NCBI RefSeq assembly: GCF_015160875.1 | Contig: NZ_CP063374.1 | Location: 5,521,501 to 5,585,500, forward strand | Direction: 5' to 3' | Length of the DNA: 64,000 nt | Source: Streptomyces chromofuscus | Lineage (GTDB): Bacteria > Actinomycetota > Actinomycetes > Streptomycetales > Streptomycetaceae | Shown: positions 16,974-25,287 of the stretch, piece by piece | How positions within the stretch are numbered: position 1 is the first letter of the stretch | Layout: each line of letters opens with the position of its first letter | Translations under genes and position numbers: made by a program | Notes under the pieces: model-generated | Told to the model about the DNA's origin: nothing | Database searches by the model: none | Seen by the model: only the letters and a program-made list of their open reading frames with translations

Positions 16974-17327
16974 GTGACCGTGACTCCCGTGAGCCCCGGA
17001 TTCTCCACCATTGTCCAGGTCCTGAAGTTGCGTGACTGGCAGCTTGGCCCGGGCCAGCCCACGCTCGTGATGGATCAATTCTCCGCCGACGACTTCCGCA
17101 TGGTCGTGGACGACCGCGCCGACGTTCACGTCAATTCGAAGGACGGCCGCTTCTACTTGGGGTGGTTCCCGCTCGGCCGCCCCGGGACCGACGGCGAGGG
17201 ATGGAAGATCGCCGTCACCGGCACCGCGAAGGTCCCCGGGTACAGCATCTCGTTCGACACCGAGACGCCGGCCGATATCGTTGCCGCCGCCGTGACGCGC
17301 GTGCTGGGGACCTCCCGGCCCCTGTGA
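16974..17327 (+). CDS. Single-domain DUF317-like protein
   Basis: A 117-residue protein matching one DUF317-like unit: 'DRADVHVNSKDGRFYLGWFP', 'GEGWKIAVTGTAKVPGY' and 'ETPADIVAAAVTRVLGT', the same order as the first repeat of the protein at 8,668. The GTG start lies behind GAGAGGTGA. Function unknown. It starts a short plus-strand group of three genes that ends in a strong terminator. Confidence 0.7.
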   Translation: MTVTPVSPGFSTIVQVLKLRDWQLGPGQPTLVMDQFSADDFRMVVDDRADVHVNSKDGRFYLGWFPLGRPGTDGEGWKIAVTGTAKVPGYSISFDTETPADIVAAAVTRVLGTSRPL

Positions 17328-17448
17328 GGGGCAAACTCGAGTCGGCTTCGGGAGACTCGACTCGGCCCTGCAATCCCTCTCCCACCCATCGAACGGTGCG
17401 ATACTCCGCCGTCCTGTAAACCTGCTTCCCCATGCAAGGAGACTTCCC

Positions 17449-17739
17449 GTGGAGCCCTCGGAGATGACCGTCGGTGATCTCATAGACCGTCTGTCCACCT
17501 GCGACCGGACCGCGCCCTTGCGGCTGGCGATGAACCCGTTCTTCCCCATGGCCCACCGCGCGGCGCTGGTCGTCGAAGCCCGCGATGAGGCCGGACGGCC
17601 CGTTGTCTACCTGGCCGAGGGACGGGACGCGGACAGCCAGCTCGGGCATCTGCCGCCCGAGGTAGCCGTCGCCCTGACCTGGCAGGCCCCCGTCCAGCCG
17701 CCACCGCGCCGCCCCCGCCGCACCGCCGGCGGTAAGTAG
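17449..17739 (+). CDS. Small conserved-type protein, plasmid-associated
   Basis: A 96-residue protein from GTG 17,449 behind AAGGAGA. It starts 'MTVGDLIDRLSTCDRTAPLR', then 'MNPFFPMAHRAALVVEA', a pattern I associate with small proteins on actinobacterial conjugative elements that sit beside DUF317 genes. The C terminus is basic and Pro/Arg-rich. No catalytic motif is seen. Confidence 0.65.
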   Translation: MEPSEMTVGDLIDRLSTCDRTAPLRLAMNPFFPMAHRAALVVEARDEAGRPVVYLAEGRDADSQLGHLPPEVAVALTWQAPVQPPPRRPRRTAGGK

Positions 17740-17754
17740 ACCCGCACCGAGCCC

Positions 17755-18576
17755 TTGGAGGCGCCCCTGAACCCCAACTCCCCGTTCGACCCGTCCACCC
17801 CGAACCGCGCCCAGCCCGCGTACTGGGTCGGCCCTCGGCACCTGGCCGGTGACGACGGACGTCTCTACGACGCCGTCGCCGACACGCTCGCCGGTCTCGG
17901 CTGGACGAGCCTGGCGATTGTCCGCGGACGGCAGGAGCCGGACGAGGCGCCGGAGGACCGGCAGGTCTTGCGCAGCACCGTCCTTCACATCAGCCCCGAC
18001 ACCCTCCGGTGGGCCCAATGGGTGCTGCCGGACGAGCCGTTCCACCTGGGCGAGCTGCCGATTGCGTGGCAGGTCTCCGCCCGCGAGGACGGGACCACGC
18101 CGCTTGCGCAGTGGTCCGCCTACTTCACCCCCGACGTCCCGGGCGAGGTCCTCGTTGACTTCCTCCTCGCGCTCGACGCCCGTGACCAGCCCACCGCCGC
18201 GTTCACCGGGCCCGAGCTGGTCCTCGACGCCGTCACCACGCACGGCTGGCTCCTCGATGTCGACCAGCCCGACGCTGGGGCTACGGACCCAACCTTCACC
18301 TCTCACCTCAGCCTCGGCGAGGTGCCGCCCCTCATCCAGGACGCCGACCCCCGCACCCTGACCGTCGCGGCGGACGAGACGGGACCTGCCGGATGGCAGG
18401 CATGGGCACAGCCTGTCCTGGGTGCACCCTGCCTGTGGGCCGTGTCCTTCAGCGCCAGCGTGCCGCACGACCTCGTCGCCGCCTTCGCTGCCTCCCTCAG
18501 CTCCACCGCGCCGGTCCTGCGCCGGGTCCTGCCCGAGAGCACGCGGGACCGACTCCTGCGCGCCCCGGCCGGCTGA
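17755..18576 (+). CDS. DUF317-type protein, two domains
   Basis: A 273-residue protein of the DUF317 family with two units: 'PIAWQVSAREDGTTPLAQWS' with 'VLVDFLLALDA', and 'AGWQAWAQPVLGAPCLWAVS' with 'PHDLVAAFAASLSS'. The start is uncertain: TTG 17,755 opens the frame, but GGAGG at 17,757-17,761 is well spaced for CTG at 17,769. The C terminus is helical and ends just before a terminator hairpin. It lies 15 bases after the preceding gene, so they are probably co-transcribed. Confidence 0.7.
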   Translation: MEAPLNPNSPFDPSTPNRAQPAYWVGPRHLAGDDGRLYDAVADTLAGLGWTSLAIVRGRQEPDEAPEDRQVLRSTVLHISPDTLRWAQWVLPDEPFHLGELPIAWQVSAREDGTTPLAQWSAYFTPDVPGEVLVDFLLALDARDQPTAAFTGPELVLDAVTTHGWLLDVDQPDAGATDPTFTSHLSLGEVPPLIQDADPRTLTVAADETGPAGWQAWAQPVLGAPCLWAVSFSASVPHDLVAAFAASLSSTAPVLRRVLPESTRDRLLRAPAG

Positions 18577-18602
18577 GTACCGGCGCACCATTCGCATACG
18601 AA

Positions 18603-18633
18603 AGCCCGGCCCCCCGATTCGGGGGGCCGGGCT
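18603..18633 (+). terminator. Hairpin terminator after the DUF317 gene
   Basis: A perfect 13-bp GC-rich stem with a 5-base loop, 26 bases after the stop codon. A second, longer hairpin follows at 18,676-18,721. Confidence 0.8.
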
Positions 18634-18675
18634 GTGTGCTGTACCGGCCTGCTCCTACGCCTCCAAGCGCCGGAT

Positions 18676-18721
18676 ACGCCACGGCGCCCCGGCCGTTGTG
18701 TGGCCTGGGGCGCCGTGGCGT
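18676..18721 (-). terminator. Hairpin terminator for the lipoprotein gene
   Basis: A stem of about 19 bp with a single bulged base and a 7-base loop, between two convergent genes and 11 bases from the lipoprotein stop codon. It can stop transcription from either side. Confidence 0.65.
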
Positions 18722-18731
18722 GGGGGGAGCG

Positions 18732-19427
18732 TCAGCGGGATGCTGTCGCCTTGGCGAGAGCCTTGTCGAGGTGACGGTCGACGAGGGAGGGGGAGCCGGA
18801 GACGTTCACCAGCACGTTCCCGGCGCGGACCGTGGTCTGCTTGACGACGCTGTCCTGCCCGCCGGCGGAGAAGGTGAGGAGCATGCTCCACCGCTCGTCA
18901 CCGAGCTGGGGCGCGGACATCTTCTGCGTGGTGACGTCGATCGCGTTGCTGCCGACGAGGACCTGGTACTCCGGGCATCCGGTCATCGCGGCGAAGATCC
19001 GGCCGGTGTCGTCGGAAAGCTTGTCGGCGGAGTCGCTGTACAGCTCCTCGGACACCTCCGAGTCGCTGCCGCCCGTGTACGTGAAGGACGCCTTCGCCTT
19101 GCGGGGGAAGTCGAGCGAGCCTCCGGTGATCGCGTCGCCGCCGAGCTTGTCCAGGGCGGGGCAACCGAGGACGGTGACGTCGTCGTGCTGCGCGGGGCGC
19201 TCGGGCGCGCGGGTGTAGCCGCTGCCGAGGTCGTCTTCGTCGAGCAGGAGAGGCTCCAGCGCGGCCGACGATAGCGGCGCGGTCTGCCGTTCGCCGTTCG
19301 CCGGGGTGCCGGCGCGGGCAGCGGACGAGATGGCGGGCTTCGCCTCGCTGGAGTTGGTGGAGCAGGCGGGCAGGGCGAGGACGGTGACGGCGGTGAGGCC
19401 GAGGGCGGTGGCGACGCGAACACGCAC
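18732..19427 (-). CDS. Secreted lipoprotein with PknH-sensor-like domain
   Basis: A 231-residue lipoprotein. The signal sequence ends in the lipobox 'LPAC' near residue 22, so it should be anchored to the outer face of the membrane. The exported part, after a flexible Ser/Ala linker, has 'LLLDEDDLGSGYT' and paired cysteines in 'VLGCPAL' and 'MTGCPEYQ', as in the extracellular sensor-like domains of mycobacterial PknH-type proteins. The GTG start has AAGGGGT before it. On a mobile element such a lipoprotein could act in entry exclusion or envelope contact, but that is an inference. Confidence 0.7.
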   Translation of the reverse strand: MRVRVATALGLTAVTVLALPACSTNSSEAKPAISSAARAGTPANGERQTAPLSSAALEPLLLDEDDLGSGYTRAPERPAQHDDVTVLGCPALDKLGGDAITGGSLDFPRKAKASFTYTGGSDSEVSEELYSDSADKLSDDTGRIFAAMTGCPEYQVLVGSNAIDVTTQKMSAPQLGDERWSMLLTFSAGGQDSVVKQTTVRAGNVLVNVSGSPSLVDRHLDKALAKATASR

Positions 19428-19506
19428 GGAGAGACCCCTTGGTGCTATTTAGGTGGCAGGTCGGGCAGTACGGGCCCGTGGGCCCGGTGGGGTCGCAGGG
19501 GAGGGG

Positions 19507-19965
19507 TCAGTGGCCGAGGTGGCGCAGGCAGTCCTCGAACGTCGCGTGCGTCGCATCCGAGGGGCCGGAGTGCCGGTTGAACCAGGCGGTGTCCAGACGC
19601 GGTTCGAGCTGCTCGTGCCCGGCCCGGCAGCGCAGCCACACCTGACCGCGGGTGGAGATGATGAGCCAGTCCCGGTACGTCTCGCACTCGGCGCAGGCGA
19701 CGACCTCGCCGTCGAGGACGACCGGCCACGGCCAGGGCATCATCCGGCCCTCGACCTGATCGTGGCTGGGCACCCGCAGCTCCGGCGGCAGGAAGTCGGC
19801 CACCGCGGGTGCCGGCTCAACGGGCGGCACCGGTACCGCGGCCGGTTGTGCGAGGTGCGACAGCGCCGCCTGGTCGGCGGCCATGCGCGTCTGAAACTCC
19901 GCGTGCTGCCGCAGTATCCCGGCGATCTCTTCCTCCGCGCGGCGGCGGCGTATCCGGTGGAACAA
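19507..19965 (-). CDS. Uncharacterised protein with Cys pairs
   Basis: About 152 residues. TTG 19,965 is chosen because GGGAGGA sits six bases upstream; an ATG at 19,998 lacks a site. The N terminus is basic ('FHRIRRRRAEEEIAG'), followed by a helix, a Pro/Val linker, and a C-terminal half with 'VVACAECETYRDW' and 'WLRCRAGHEQLEPR'. The Cys and His residues could bind zinc. It follows the relaxase gene by 83 bases. Function unknown. Confidence 0.6.
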   Translation of the reverse strand: MFHRIRRRRAEEEIAGILRQHAEFQTRMAADQAALSHLAQPAAVPVPPVEPAPAVADFLPPELRVPSHDQVEGRMMPWPWPVVLDGEVVACAECETYRDWLIISTRGQVWLRCRAGHEQLEPRLDTAWFNRHSGPSDATHATFEDCLRHLGH

Positions 19966-20048
19966 CCGTGGTCCTCCCTCGTCTCGTCCTGCACACATGA
20001 TGATCGTGCCCCAGCTCCCCGACCAGCTTCCATTCACAAAGCCAACAG

Positions 20049-21743
20049 TCATTGCCTGCGGCTACGGGATCCGCTCCGCCCCTGCGCCGGCCGCTGCGCA
20101 CGGCGCGTGGACCGCTCTGCGCCGTGACCCTCGGGTGCCACGTCGGTGGTGTCGGCGGGAAGGCCCGCAGCCCTGCGCAGCCGCCACACGAGCACGTCAC
20201 TGACCGACTCCGCACTCTCCATTTCCCGTCGCCCAGCCGCTTCGGCGAGCAGGACGGCTGGGTCGTGGTCGGCGCTCTCGGCGTCGGCGAGAGTGGCGGC
20301 GAGGGCGTACCAGCCAGGCTCGGCCAGGATCTGCTCGGCCAGCTCCGGCAGCGCCTCGCGCAGCACCGCCGTCTGCCGCTGCCGCAGAGGGCGGTTGAGG
20401 CGTCGGCCGCGCTGGTAGAGAGCGCCGAGGGGCTGCGCGGCGGCGGCCTGGTAGGCGGCACGCAGATGCTCGGCGGCCTGGCGGGCGGCGGCGGCCTGCT
20501 GCGCGTGGTTCTTCTTCGCGTGCCAGTGGGCGGCGGCGGTGATGAGGAAGAACAGCATGTCGATCGCCATCGCGGTGGTCGCACCGTCCTCGCCACGTCC
20601 GAGCGCGGGACCGCTGCGGACGAGGTCGCGGGCGGCCTGCCGCAGAGCACGGTCGTGCCCGCGCTCGGCCCGGACGTGGGAGCGGGAGGCCCGCTCGAAC
20701 GCCCAGGCCGCTTCCCGCAGTTCGCGGCGGGTGTGGGCGGCGGAGGTCTTCGCCAGCGCGTCCAGGACCTCCCCGGCCGCCGCGATGTACGCGGCGGCCA
20801 CCGTGTCGTCGCCGTGCTCGACGACCAGCACCGCCTGCCACGCGGCCGAGGCAGTACGTCGGCGGGCGGAGGCCGCGCCGCTCGGCGCGGTGTTCGGGGC
20901 GTGGCTGTCGGCGGACCAGCGTTCCCGGATTCGGGGGAGGGACAGGTCCGGCGCGAGTCGCGCGCCGGGGTAGAACACCGGCTCGTCCTGGGCGTTGCGG
21001 TCGTCGGGCAGGGCGACCTTGTACCCGAGCAGGTCGCCGGACGGGGCGGCCCGCTTGCGGATCAGCAGGCCCGCGGCGGCCAGCCGGTCGAAGAACTCCT
21101 CCTCGCTGGTCGCGCCGGCCACCGCGCGGCGCACGGTCTCGCGCAGCTCCTCTCGCGCGGTCCGCTCCCGGCCCTGGCGCTCGGCCTTGTGGCGTTCGGC
21201 GCTGGTGGGTCTCTGCGCGGCAGTGCCATCGCCCTTGTTGAGACGGCGCAGGCCCAACTTCACTTCCAGAGTGCGGGCTTGGGCCTGAACGCGGGCGGCG
21301 TCGTGGTCGAGGTCGGGCTTGTAGCCGTCCTCGCGGACGAGGGTGGCGACGATGTGGATGTGGTCGTCGGCGTGCCGGACGGCCGCCCACCGGCAGCCTG
21401 CGCCCTGGTCGGGGTCGTCGATGCCGGCGGCGGCGACCATGCGGCGGGCGATGTCGCCCCACTCCTCGTCGCTGAGGATGCGGTCCTCGGCGGCGTTGCG
21501 TACGGACAGGTGCCAGACGTGCTTCTTCGGTCGCTCGGCCTCGTCGATGTTCTCCAGGGGCTGGTCGAGGAGTTGCTGGAGCTGCTTGAGGGTGGCGGAC
21601 TCGTCGCGGCCGGGGTCGGGGGCGTTGTGGTCCCAGGAGGCGACCAGGTGCGGGTCGGTGTGCTCCTCGTACTTGCCCGGCCCGTACAGGTAGTAGAGGA
21701 GGCCGAGGGTGCGCTGCCCGCGCTTGTGGATCCTGGGGATCAT
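20049..21743 (-). CDS. Relaxase/mobilisation nuclease
   Basis: A 564-residue relaxase that should nick oriT and lead the DNA strand during mobilisation. The N-terminal 200 residues are the nuclease domain. A Tyr cluster, 'LLYYLYGPGKY' (Y17, Y18, Y20), can supply the nucleophile, 'KKHVWHLSVR' lies near 75-85, and the metal-binding triad 'RHADDHIHIV' gives H124, H128 and H130 (H-x3-H-x-H). The rest is a long Ala/Arg-rich helical region with one hydrophobic stretch, 'AIDMLFFLITAAAHW'. It lies 15 bases downstream of the MobC-like gene. Confidence 0.85.
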   Translation of the reverse strand: MIPRIHKRGQRTLGLLYYLYGPGKYEEHTDPHLVASWDHNAPDPGRDESATLKQLQQLLDQPLENIDEAERPKKHVWHLSVRNAAEDRILSDEEWGDIARRMVAAAGIDDPDQGAGCRWAAVRHADDHIHIVATLVREDGYKPDLDHDAARVQAQARTLEVKLGLRRLNKGDGTAAQRPTSAERHKAERQGRERTAREELRETVRRAVAGATSEEEFFDRLAAAGLLIRKRAAPSGDLLGYKVALPDDRNAQDEPVFYPGARLAPDLSLPRIRERWSADSHAPNTAPSGAASARRRTASAAWQAVLVVEHGDDTVAAAYIAAAGEVLDALAKTSAAHTRRELREAAWAFERASRSHVRAERGHDRALRQAARDLVRSGPALGRGEDGATTAMAIDMLFFLITAAAHWHAKKNHAQQAAAARQAAEHLRAAYQAAAAQPLGALYQRGRRLNRPLRQRQTAVLREALPELAEQILAEPGWYALAATLADAESADHDPAVLLAEAAGRREMESAESVSDVLVWRLRRAAGLPADTTDVAPEGHGAERSTRRAQRPAQGRSGSRSRRQ

Positions 21744-21758
21744 GCCGGTCGTGTGTTC

Positions 21759-22391
21759 CTAGTCCTGGTCGAGGAGTTGGTCGGTGGCGTGCTGGACCCG
21801 TTGGATGGCCCGTTCGGTGGCGGCGATGACGGCGTCGAGCTCGGGCGGGTGGGCTCCGGCGTTGATCGCGCGGGTGATCTGGTTGAGGTTGTTGCCGACG
21901 TGACCGAGGTGCCGGCGGGCGGAGAACAGTTCGGCGACGAGTTCACGGCGTCCGGCGATCGCGGCGGCGGTCGTATCGAGGTCGCGGGCGGCGGCGAGGC
22001 CGCTGCGGGCCAGGAAACCAGGCAGGGTTGTGCGGGCGGCGGTCGCAGCGGCGGCGAGCAGGGTCTTCTCATCGTCGTTCAGGCGGACACTGCACACGTA
22101 GGCGCGCTTGTGCGCGAGCGGCTTCGGTGAGCGCTTGCGCGAGGTCTTCTTCGCGTCGCGGCGCTTGCGCGGCGACGGCTGCTTCTCCGGCTGCGATCCG
22201 CCCTCGGTCGCTGCCTCGCGGACCAGCACCCCCCGGTGCTGGTCCGCTCCCGCCACCCCCGGGGCGGGCCCGGCCGAAGACGCCTTCCCCGACGGGGAAG
22301 AGTGTCTCGGCCGATAACTTGCTCGCCCCGAGACCGAGTTGAGCTTCGACTCGAGGTCCGGGGTGTTGCCGTTCTCGTTCGGGTTCGTCAT
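21759..22391 (-). CDS. MobC-like relaxosome accessory protein
   Basis: A 210-residue protein. ATG 22,391 overlaps the stop of the upstream gene (ATGA). The N-terminal 90 residues are a basic, disordered region. The C-terminal part matches the MobC family: a ribbon-helix-helix 'VRLNDDEKTLLAAAATA', then 'RRELVAELFSARRHLGHVGN' and 'LNQITRAINAG'. MobC proteins bind near oriT and help the relaxase open the DNA. The neighbouring relaxase supports this role. Confidence 0.8.
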   Translation of the reverse strand: MTNPNENGNTPDLESKLNSVSGRASYRPRHSSPSGKASSAGPAPGVAGADQHRGVLVREAATEGGSQPEKQPSPRKRRDAKKTSRKRSPKPLAHKRAYVCSVRLNDDEKTLLAAAATAARTTLPGFLARSGLAAARDLDTTAAAIAGRRELVAELFSARRHLGHVGNNLNQITRAINAGAHPPELDAVIAATERAIQRVQHATDQLLDQD

Positions 22392-22660
22392 CGGGTGCGG
22401 GGCCTCGTGGTGCGGAGGCGATGCTGGATGGCGGCGACCATCTCGACGACGTCGGCCGGTCCTGCGAGCACGCGCACGGGGCCGACGGGCTCGTGCTGGA
22501 CGAGCCACTGGCCGTTCGGAGCGAGAACCGCGGCGTGCAGGAGCCGATGGCGGACCAGGACGTCCGCCCAGGCGCCGGCCTCCGCGCTGGTCGGCGCGGA
22601 CGATCGTGCGATGCGGGGTTCGATGGTGGTGCCTCCTGGAATTGGGCGGTGGCCCGGCAC
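22388..22660 (-). CDS. Small protein upstream of mobC-like gene
   Basis: Up to 90 residues from GTG 22,660. Core: 'AGAWADVLVRHRLLHAAVL', then 'GQWLVQHEPVGPVRVL' and 'ADVVEMVAAIQHRL'. A strong AGGAGG lies inside this frame, about eight bases before an in-frame ATC codon near residue 13, so the real start may be later and non-standard. Its stop overlaps the MobC-like start. Function unknown. Confidence 0.55.
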   Translation of the reverse strand: MPGHRPIPGGTTIEPRIARSSAPTSAEAGAWADVLVRHRLLHAAVLAPNGQWLVQHEPVGPVRVLAGPADVVEMVAAIQHRLRTTRPRTR

Positions 22661-22713
22661 TGGGCCGGGCCACCGGTTGCGCTAAGGGGCCGTGAGCTGC
22701 GGCTTTGCTAACG

Positions 22714-22905
22714 TCAGCCGCACTCGGGGCAGCGCCCGACGTGCCGGCTGAGGGCCTTGGCCATCTGCTGCTTCGCCGACAGTGCGTGCTTCGCGCTGCT
22801 CTTCGCCGCCGGCCTGCCGGCATGCCGCTCGGAATGGGCGCTCAGGAAGCCGATTTCCCGCTCGAACTCCTGGCGGATCGTGGCGAAGCGGCGGCAGGTC
22901 TTCAT
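22714..22905 (-). CDS. Small basic protein with CPECG tail
   Basis: A 63-residue basic helical protein. It begins 'MKTCRRFATIRQEFEREIGF' and ends 'HVGRCPECG'; with C4 the C-terminal pair could bind zinc. AAGGAG lies before the ATG, and the start overlaps the stop of the Spd-like gene by four bases. Function unknown. Confidence 0.6.
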   Translation of the reverse strand: MKTCRRFATIRQEFEREIGFLSAHSERHAGRPAAKSSAKHALSAKQQMAKALSRHVGRCPECG

Positions 22906-24488
22906 CGGGCGGTGCTCCTTGTCGTCGTGGCGGTGGCGTCACTCCGCAATTCGCGAAGTACGAGGCTTAGTCGGTCGTTTCGGCCCCCCGTGAGGCCCTC
23001 GCGCCGGAGGATTTCCCGGAGCTGGACTCGGGTGACGGTCTCGTTGCCGTCCCGCTCCAGGAGGGCGGGGACGTGTGGCCGGACCTGCTTCACTAGCTGG
23101 TCCACGGACGCCTGCAGCTCCCGCGACGGGCGCTGCGTCTGTTGGTTGCGGGACCGGCCCCCGCGCTTGCCCTTGGCCTTCACCGTCGGCTTCCGGCGGA
23201 GCGGGACCTTGTGTCCCCGGTCCCCGGTGGGGTTGGTCCCCGTGTCGGTGTCGGTGTCGGTCGGTCCCCGGTCCCCGGTGGGGGCGGTCCCCGACTCAGC
23301 GTCGGTCGGTCCCCGGTCCTGTCCGGGGTGCTGAGCAGGCACTTCGTGTATCTGTTCGCCGATCCCCTCGCCGCTGTCGAGGGACCTGTCGGTCCCCGGC
23401 TCAGACGCTTCGGTCCCCGCTTCTGTGCTCACGGTCCCCGCTTCACGGTCCCCGGTTTTCGGGACCGTGCTGCTGCCGGGTGCCGGGTCGGTCCCGGGGA
23501 CCGGTCCCCGCTCTTCCTGCGCGGACCGGTCCCCGCCCGGGACGGCGTGGGGGCGGGGACCGTCGCTGGGGACCACGGCTTTCAGTGGGGCGGTCCCGCC
23601 GATCGGTTCGGGGACCAGGCCCTCTCCGCTGGAGTGCGGGGACCAGGGGGAGGGCAGGGGCACGGTGGCGAGGGCGAGTGCGTGCCGGCGGGCGGCGAGC
23701 TGGTTGAGCAGCTCGGCCCGCTGGGCGGGGTCGGTGCCGACCGAGGCCCGGCCGATTGCCTTCGACAGCCGCCGGGCGAGCCGTCGGCCTCGTCGGCTCG
23801 TTCGCTGATCCGGAGTGCGTTCGGCGAGACGGGCGGCGAGGGCGACGGCTCGGGCGGTGGCCCGGTCGCGGGTGATCTGTGCGGCGTCGCGGTCCCGGGC
23901 GGCGATGCCGAGGCGGGACAGCAGCCGCTCCCGCGCCTCCCGCCCCAGGGTGGCGAGCAGACCGTGGGAGGCGGCGCCGGGCGTACGCAGGCGCAGTTCG
24001 ATGCCCATGGCTAGGTGCCACAGCATCGCCGCCATGATCGGGCCGACAAACGCCCGGACGGTGCCGCCGATGGGGCCGCTCTCGGCGTAGGCAGGGATCA
24101 CCTGCACTCCGGTGATGACCCAGACCAGCGTGCCCGGCAGCCCGGGCGCCCCTTGGACGGACAGGTTCTGGCGTGCCATGAGCGCGGTCGCGAACAGCGC
24201 CAGTTCGGCGGCGGCGAACATGCCGGCCCGCTCGGCGGTGCCGGCCATGTCGAGGTAGTCGGCGGCGAACCGCCAGCTCGTGTCCGCGCTGTAGGCGGTG
24301 CAGCCGAGCGCGGCGAGGGCGGCGACCTTGACCGCGGGGATACCAGAACGTTTCTTCTGAGGGCTGGCTCCCCGACGGTGGATCGCCCAGCCGGTCAGGA
24401 CCAGGGCCAGGACGGCGACGGGGATGCCGACCGCGAGGAGGACGGACAGGTCCGGGGCGGCGCCGAAGGACAGGGAGAGGTGGGTCAT
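22902..24488 (-). CDS. Spd-like membrane protein with C-terminal winged helix
   Basis: A 528-residue protein. ATG 24,488 overlaps the stop of the WhiB gene and has GGAAAGG upstream. The first 190 residues hold about four to five membrane segments: 'LLAVGIPVAVLALVLTGWAI', 'AALAALGCTAY', 'AAELALFATALMARQ' and 'TLVWVITGVQVIPAYA'. This resembles the DUF2637-type and spread (Spd) proteins of Streptomyces plasmids. A charged helical region follows, then a long low-complexity linker made of G-T-D-x-P units, and a C-terminal domain of about 70 residues with 'VTRVQLREILRREGLTGGR', a likely winged helix. The linker DNA carries many octamer repeats. Confidence 0.7.
   Translation of the reverse strand: MTHLSLSFGAAPDLSVLLAVGIPVAVLALVLTGWAIHRRGASPQKKRSGIPAVKVAALAALGCTAYSADTSWRFAADYLDMAGTAERAGMFAAAELALFATALMARQNLSVQGAPGLPGTLVWVITGVQVIPAYAESGPIGGTVRAFVGPIMAAMLWHLAMGIELRLRTPGAASHGLLATLGREARERLLSRLGIAARDRDAAQITRDRATARAVALAARLAERTPDQRTSRRGRRLARRLSKAIGRASVGTDPAQRAELLNQLAARRHALALATVPLPSPWSPHSSGEGLVPEPIGGTAPLKAVVPSDGPRPHAVPGGDRSAQEERGPVPGTDPAPGSSTVPKTGDREAGTVSTEAGTEASEPGTDRSLDSGEGIGEQIHEVPAQHPGQDRGPTDAESGTAPTGDRGPTDTDTDTGTNPTGDRGHKVPLRRKPTVKAKGKRGGRSRNQQTQRPSRELQASVDQLVKQVRPHVPALLERDGNETVTRVQLREILRREGLTGGRNDRLSLVLRELRSDATATTTRSTAR
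23219..23645. repeat. Cluster of GGTCCCCG octamers
   Basis: Within the linker-coding part of the Spd-like gene, GGTCCCCG occurs about 12 times on the plus strand and its complement about four times, in roughly 430 bases. The density and shared flanking C suggest more than codon choice. Possible roles are a protein-binding array, such as a transfer or partition locus, or simple repeat growth in a linker. Confidence 0.6.
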
Positions 24489-25129
24489 GCGGCCTTTCCG
24501 AGAGGGGCGTGCGCGGAGGTCGACTGCACGGGGCGGGACGCAGGCTGCTCCTTGGCGGCCTGGCCGGTCGCGGGCTTGCTCGTGGCTGGCTTCGACCGCT
24601 TCCGCTTCTTCTTCCGCCGCTGGGGCACGCCCTGGGTCAGGTCCCGGTGGAAGACCTTGTGGGCGGCCTGGGTCAGCAGGTCGCGGGCGTGCTCCTGGGT
24701 GACCTGCAGGGCAACGGAGAGCCGGTCGGCACGCCAGCCCCGGGCGTAGGCGTGGTCGATGACGACCTGCCGCTCCTTGGCGGTGAGGTGCACGTCGCGA
24801 CCGTTGAAGACCGCGATCACGCGGTCGTAGTCGAGCCGTTGGGGCAGCCCGTCGTGCCACGGCCGGCGTTCGGCCTCGGTGAGCCCGCCCCAGATGCCCT
24901 CCTTCAGGACGTTTTCGAGGGCGAAGTTGAGGCAGTCCCGCTTGACCGGGCACGCGGCGCACAGCTCCTTGGCGTCGGCTATGGCTTCGTGGTCCCGGGG
25001 CAGGGGAAAGAAGGTGGTGTCGGCGTCGTCGAGGTCCATGCCGTGGCACACGCCGTGCGTGTGCCAGCTGGTGTCGCCGATGCCGCGCAGGCCGGTGGCC
25101 GGCGCGTTGTGGGTGGTGATGGTGCGCAA
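24485..25129 (-). CDS. WhiB-family iron-sulphur regulator
   Basis: A 214-residue WhiB-like protein. The four cluster ligands are C28 in 'THGVCHGMD' and C57, C60, C66 in 'KELCAACPVKRDC' (C-x2-C-x5-C), followed by 'GIWGGLTEAER', the conserved beta-turn that contacts sigma factor. An 80-residue extension contains 'LTAKERQVVIDHAYARG', a possible helix-turn-helix, and the C terminus is strongly basic. The TTG start has GGAGACAG before it. WhiB proteins are common on actinobacterial phages and plasmids; here it may control replication or transfer genes. Confidence 0.85.
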   Translation of the reverse strand: MRTITTHNAPATGLRGIGDTSWHTHGVCHGMDLDDADTTFFPLPRDHEAIADAKELCAACPVKRDCLNFALENVLKEGIWGGLTEAERRPWHDGLPQRLDYDRVIAVFNGRDVHLTAKERQVVIDHAYARGWRADRLSVALQVTQEHARDLLTQAAHKVFHRDLTQGVPQRRKKKRKRSKPATSKPATGQAAKEQPASRPVQSTSAHAPLGKAA

Positions 25130-25287
25130 TTTCTGTCTCCGATGTGCTGCCGCGTCGGCCGGTCGGGTCCGGGGTGGGCGGACGCGGGCGTCGGGGTCGG
25201 CTGCGGCGCGGGGCGGGCGTCGCAGCCGGGGCGGGGTGGTGGTGTGCGGTGGCGCACCGGACGGGGTGCACCCGAGGGGTGCGCCGG

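Noticed and set aside
20052..22130. A 692-codon plus-strand frame
   Set aside because: It is antisense to the relaxase and MobC-like genes, is Gly/Val/Arg-rich, and has no ribosome site or domain.
23219..23645. CRISPR array
   Set aside because: The repeats are 8 bases with no regular spacers, and they lie inside a coding region. No cas gene is present.
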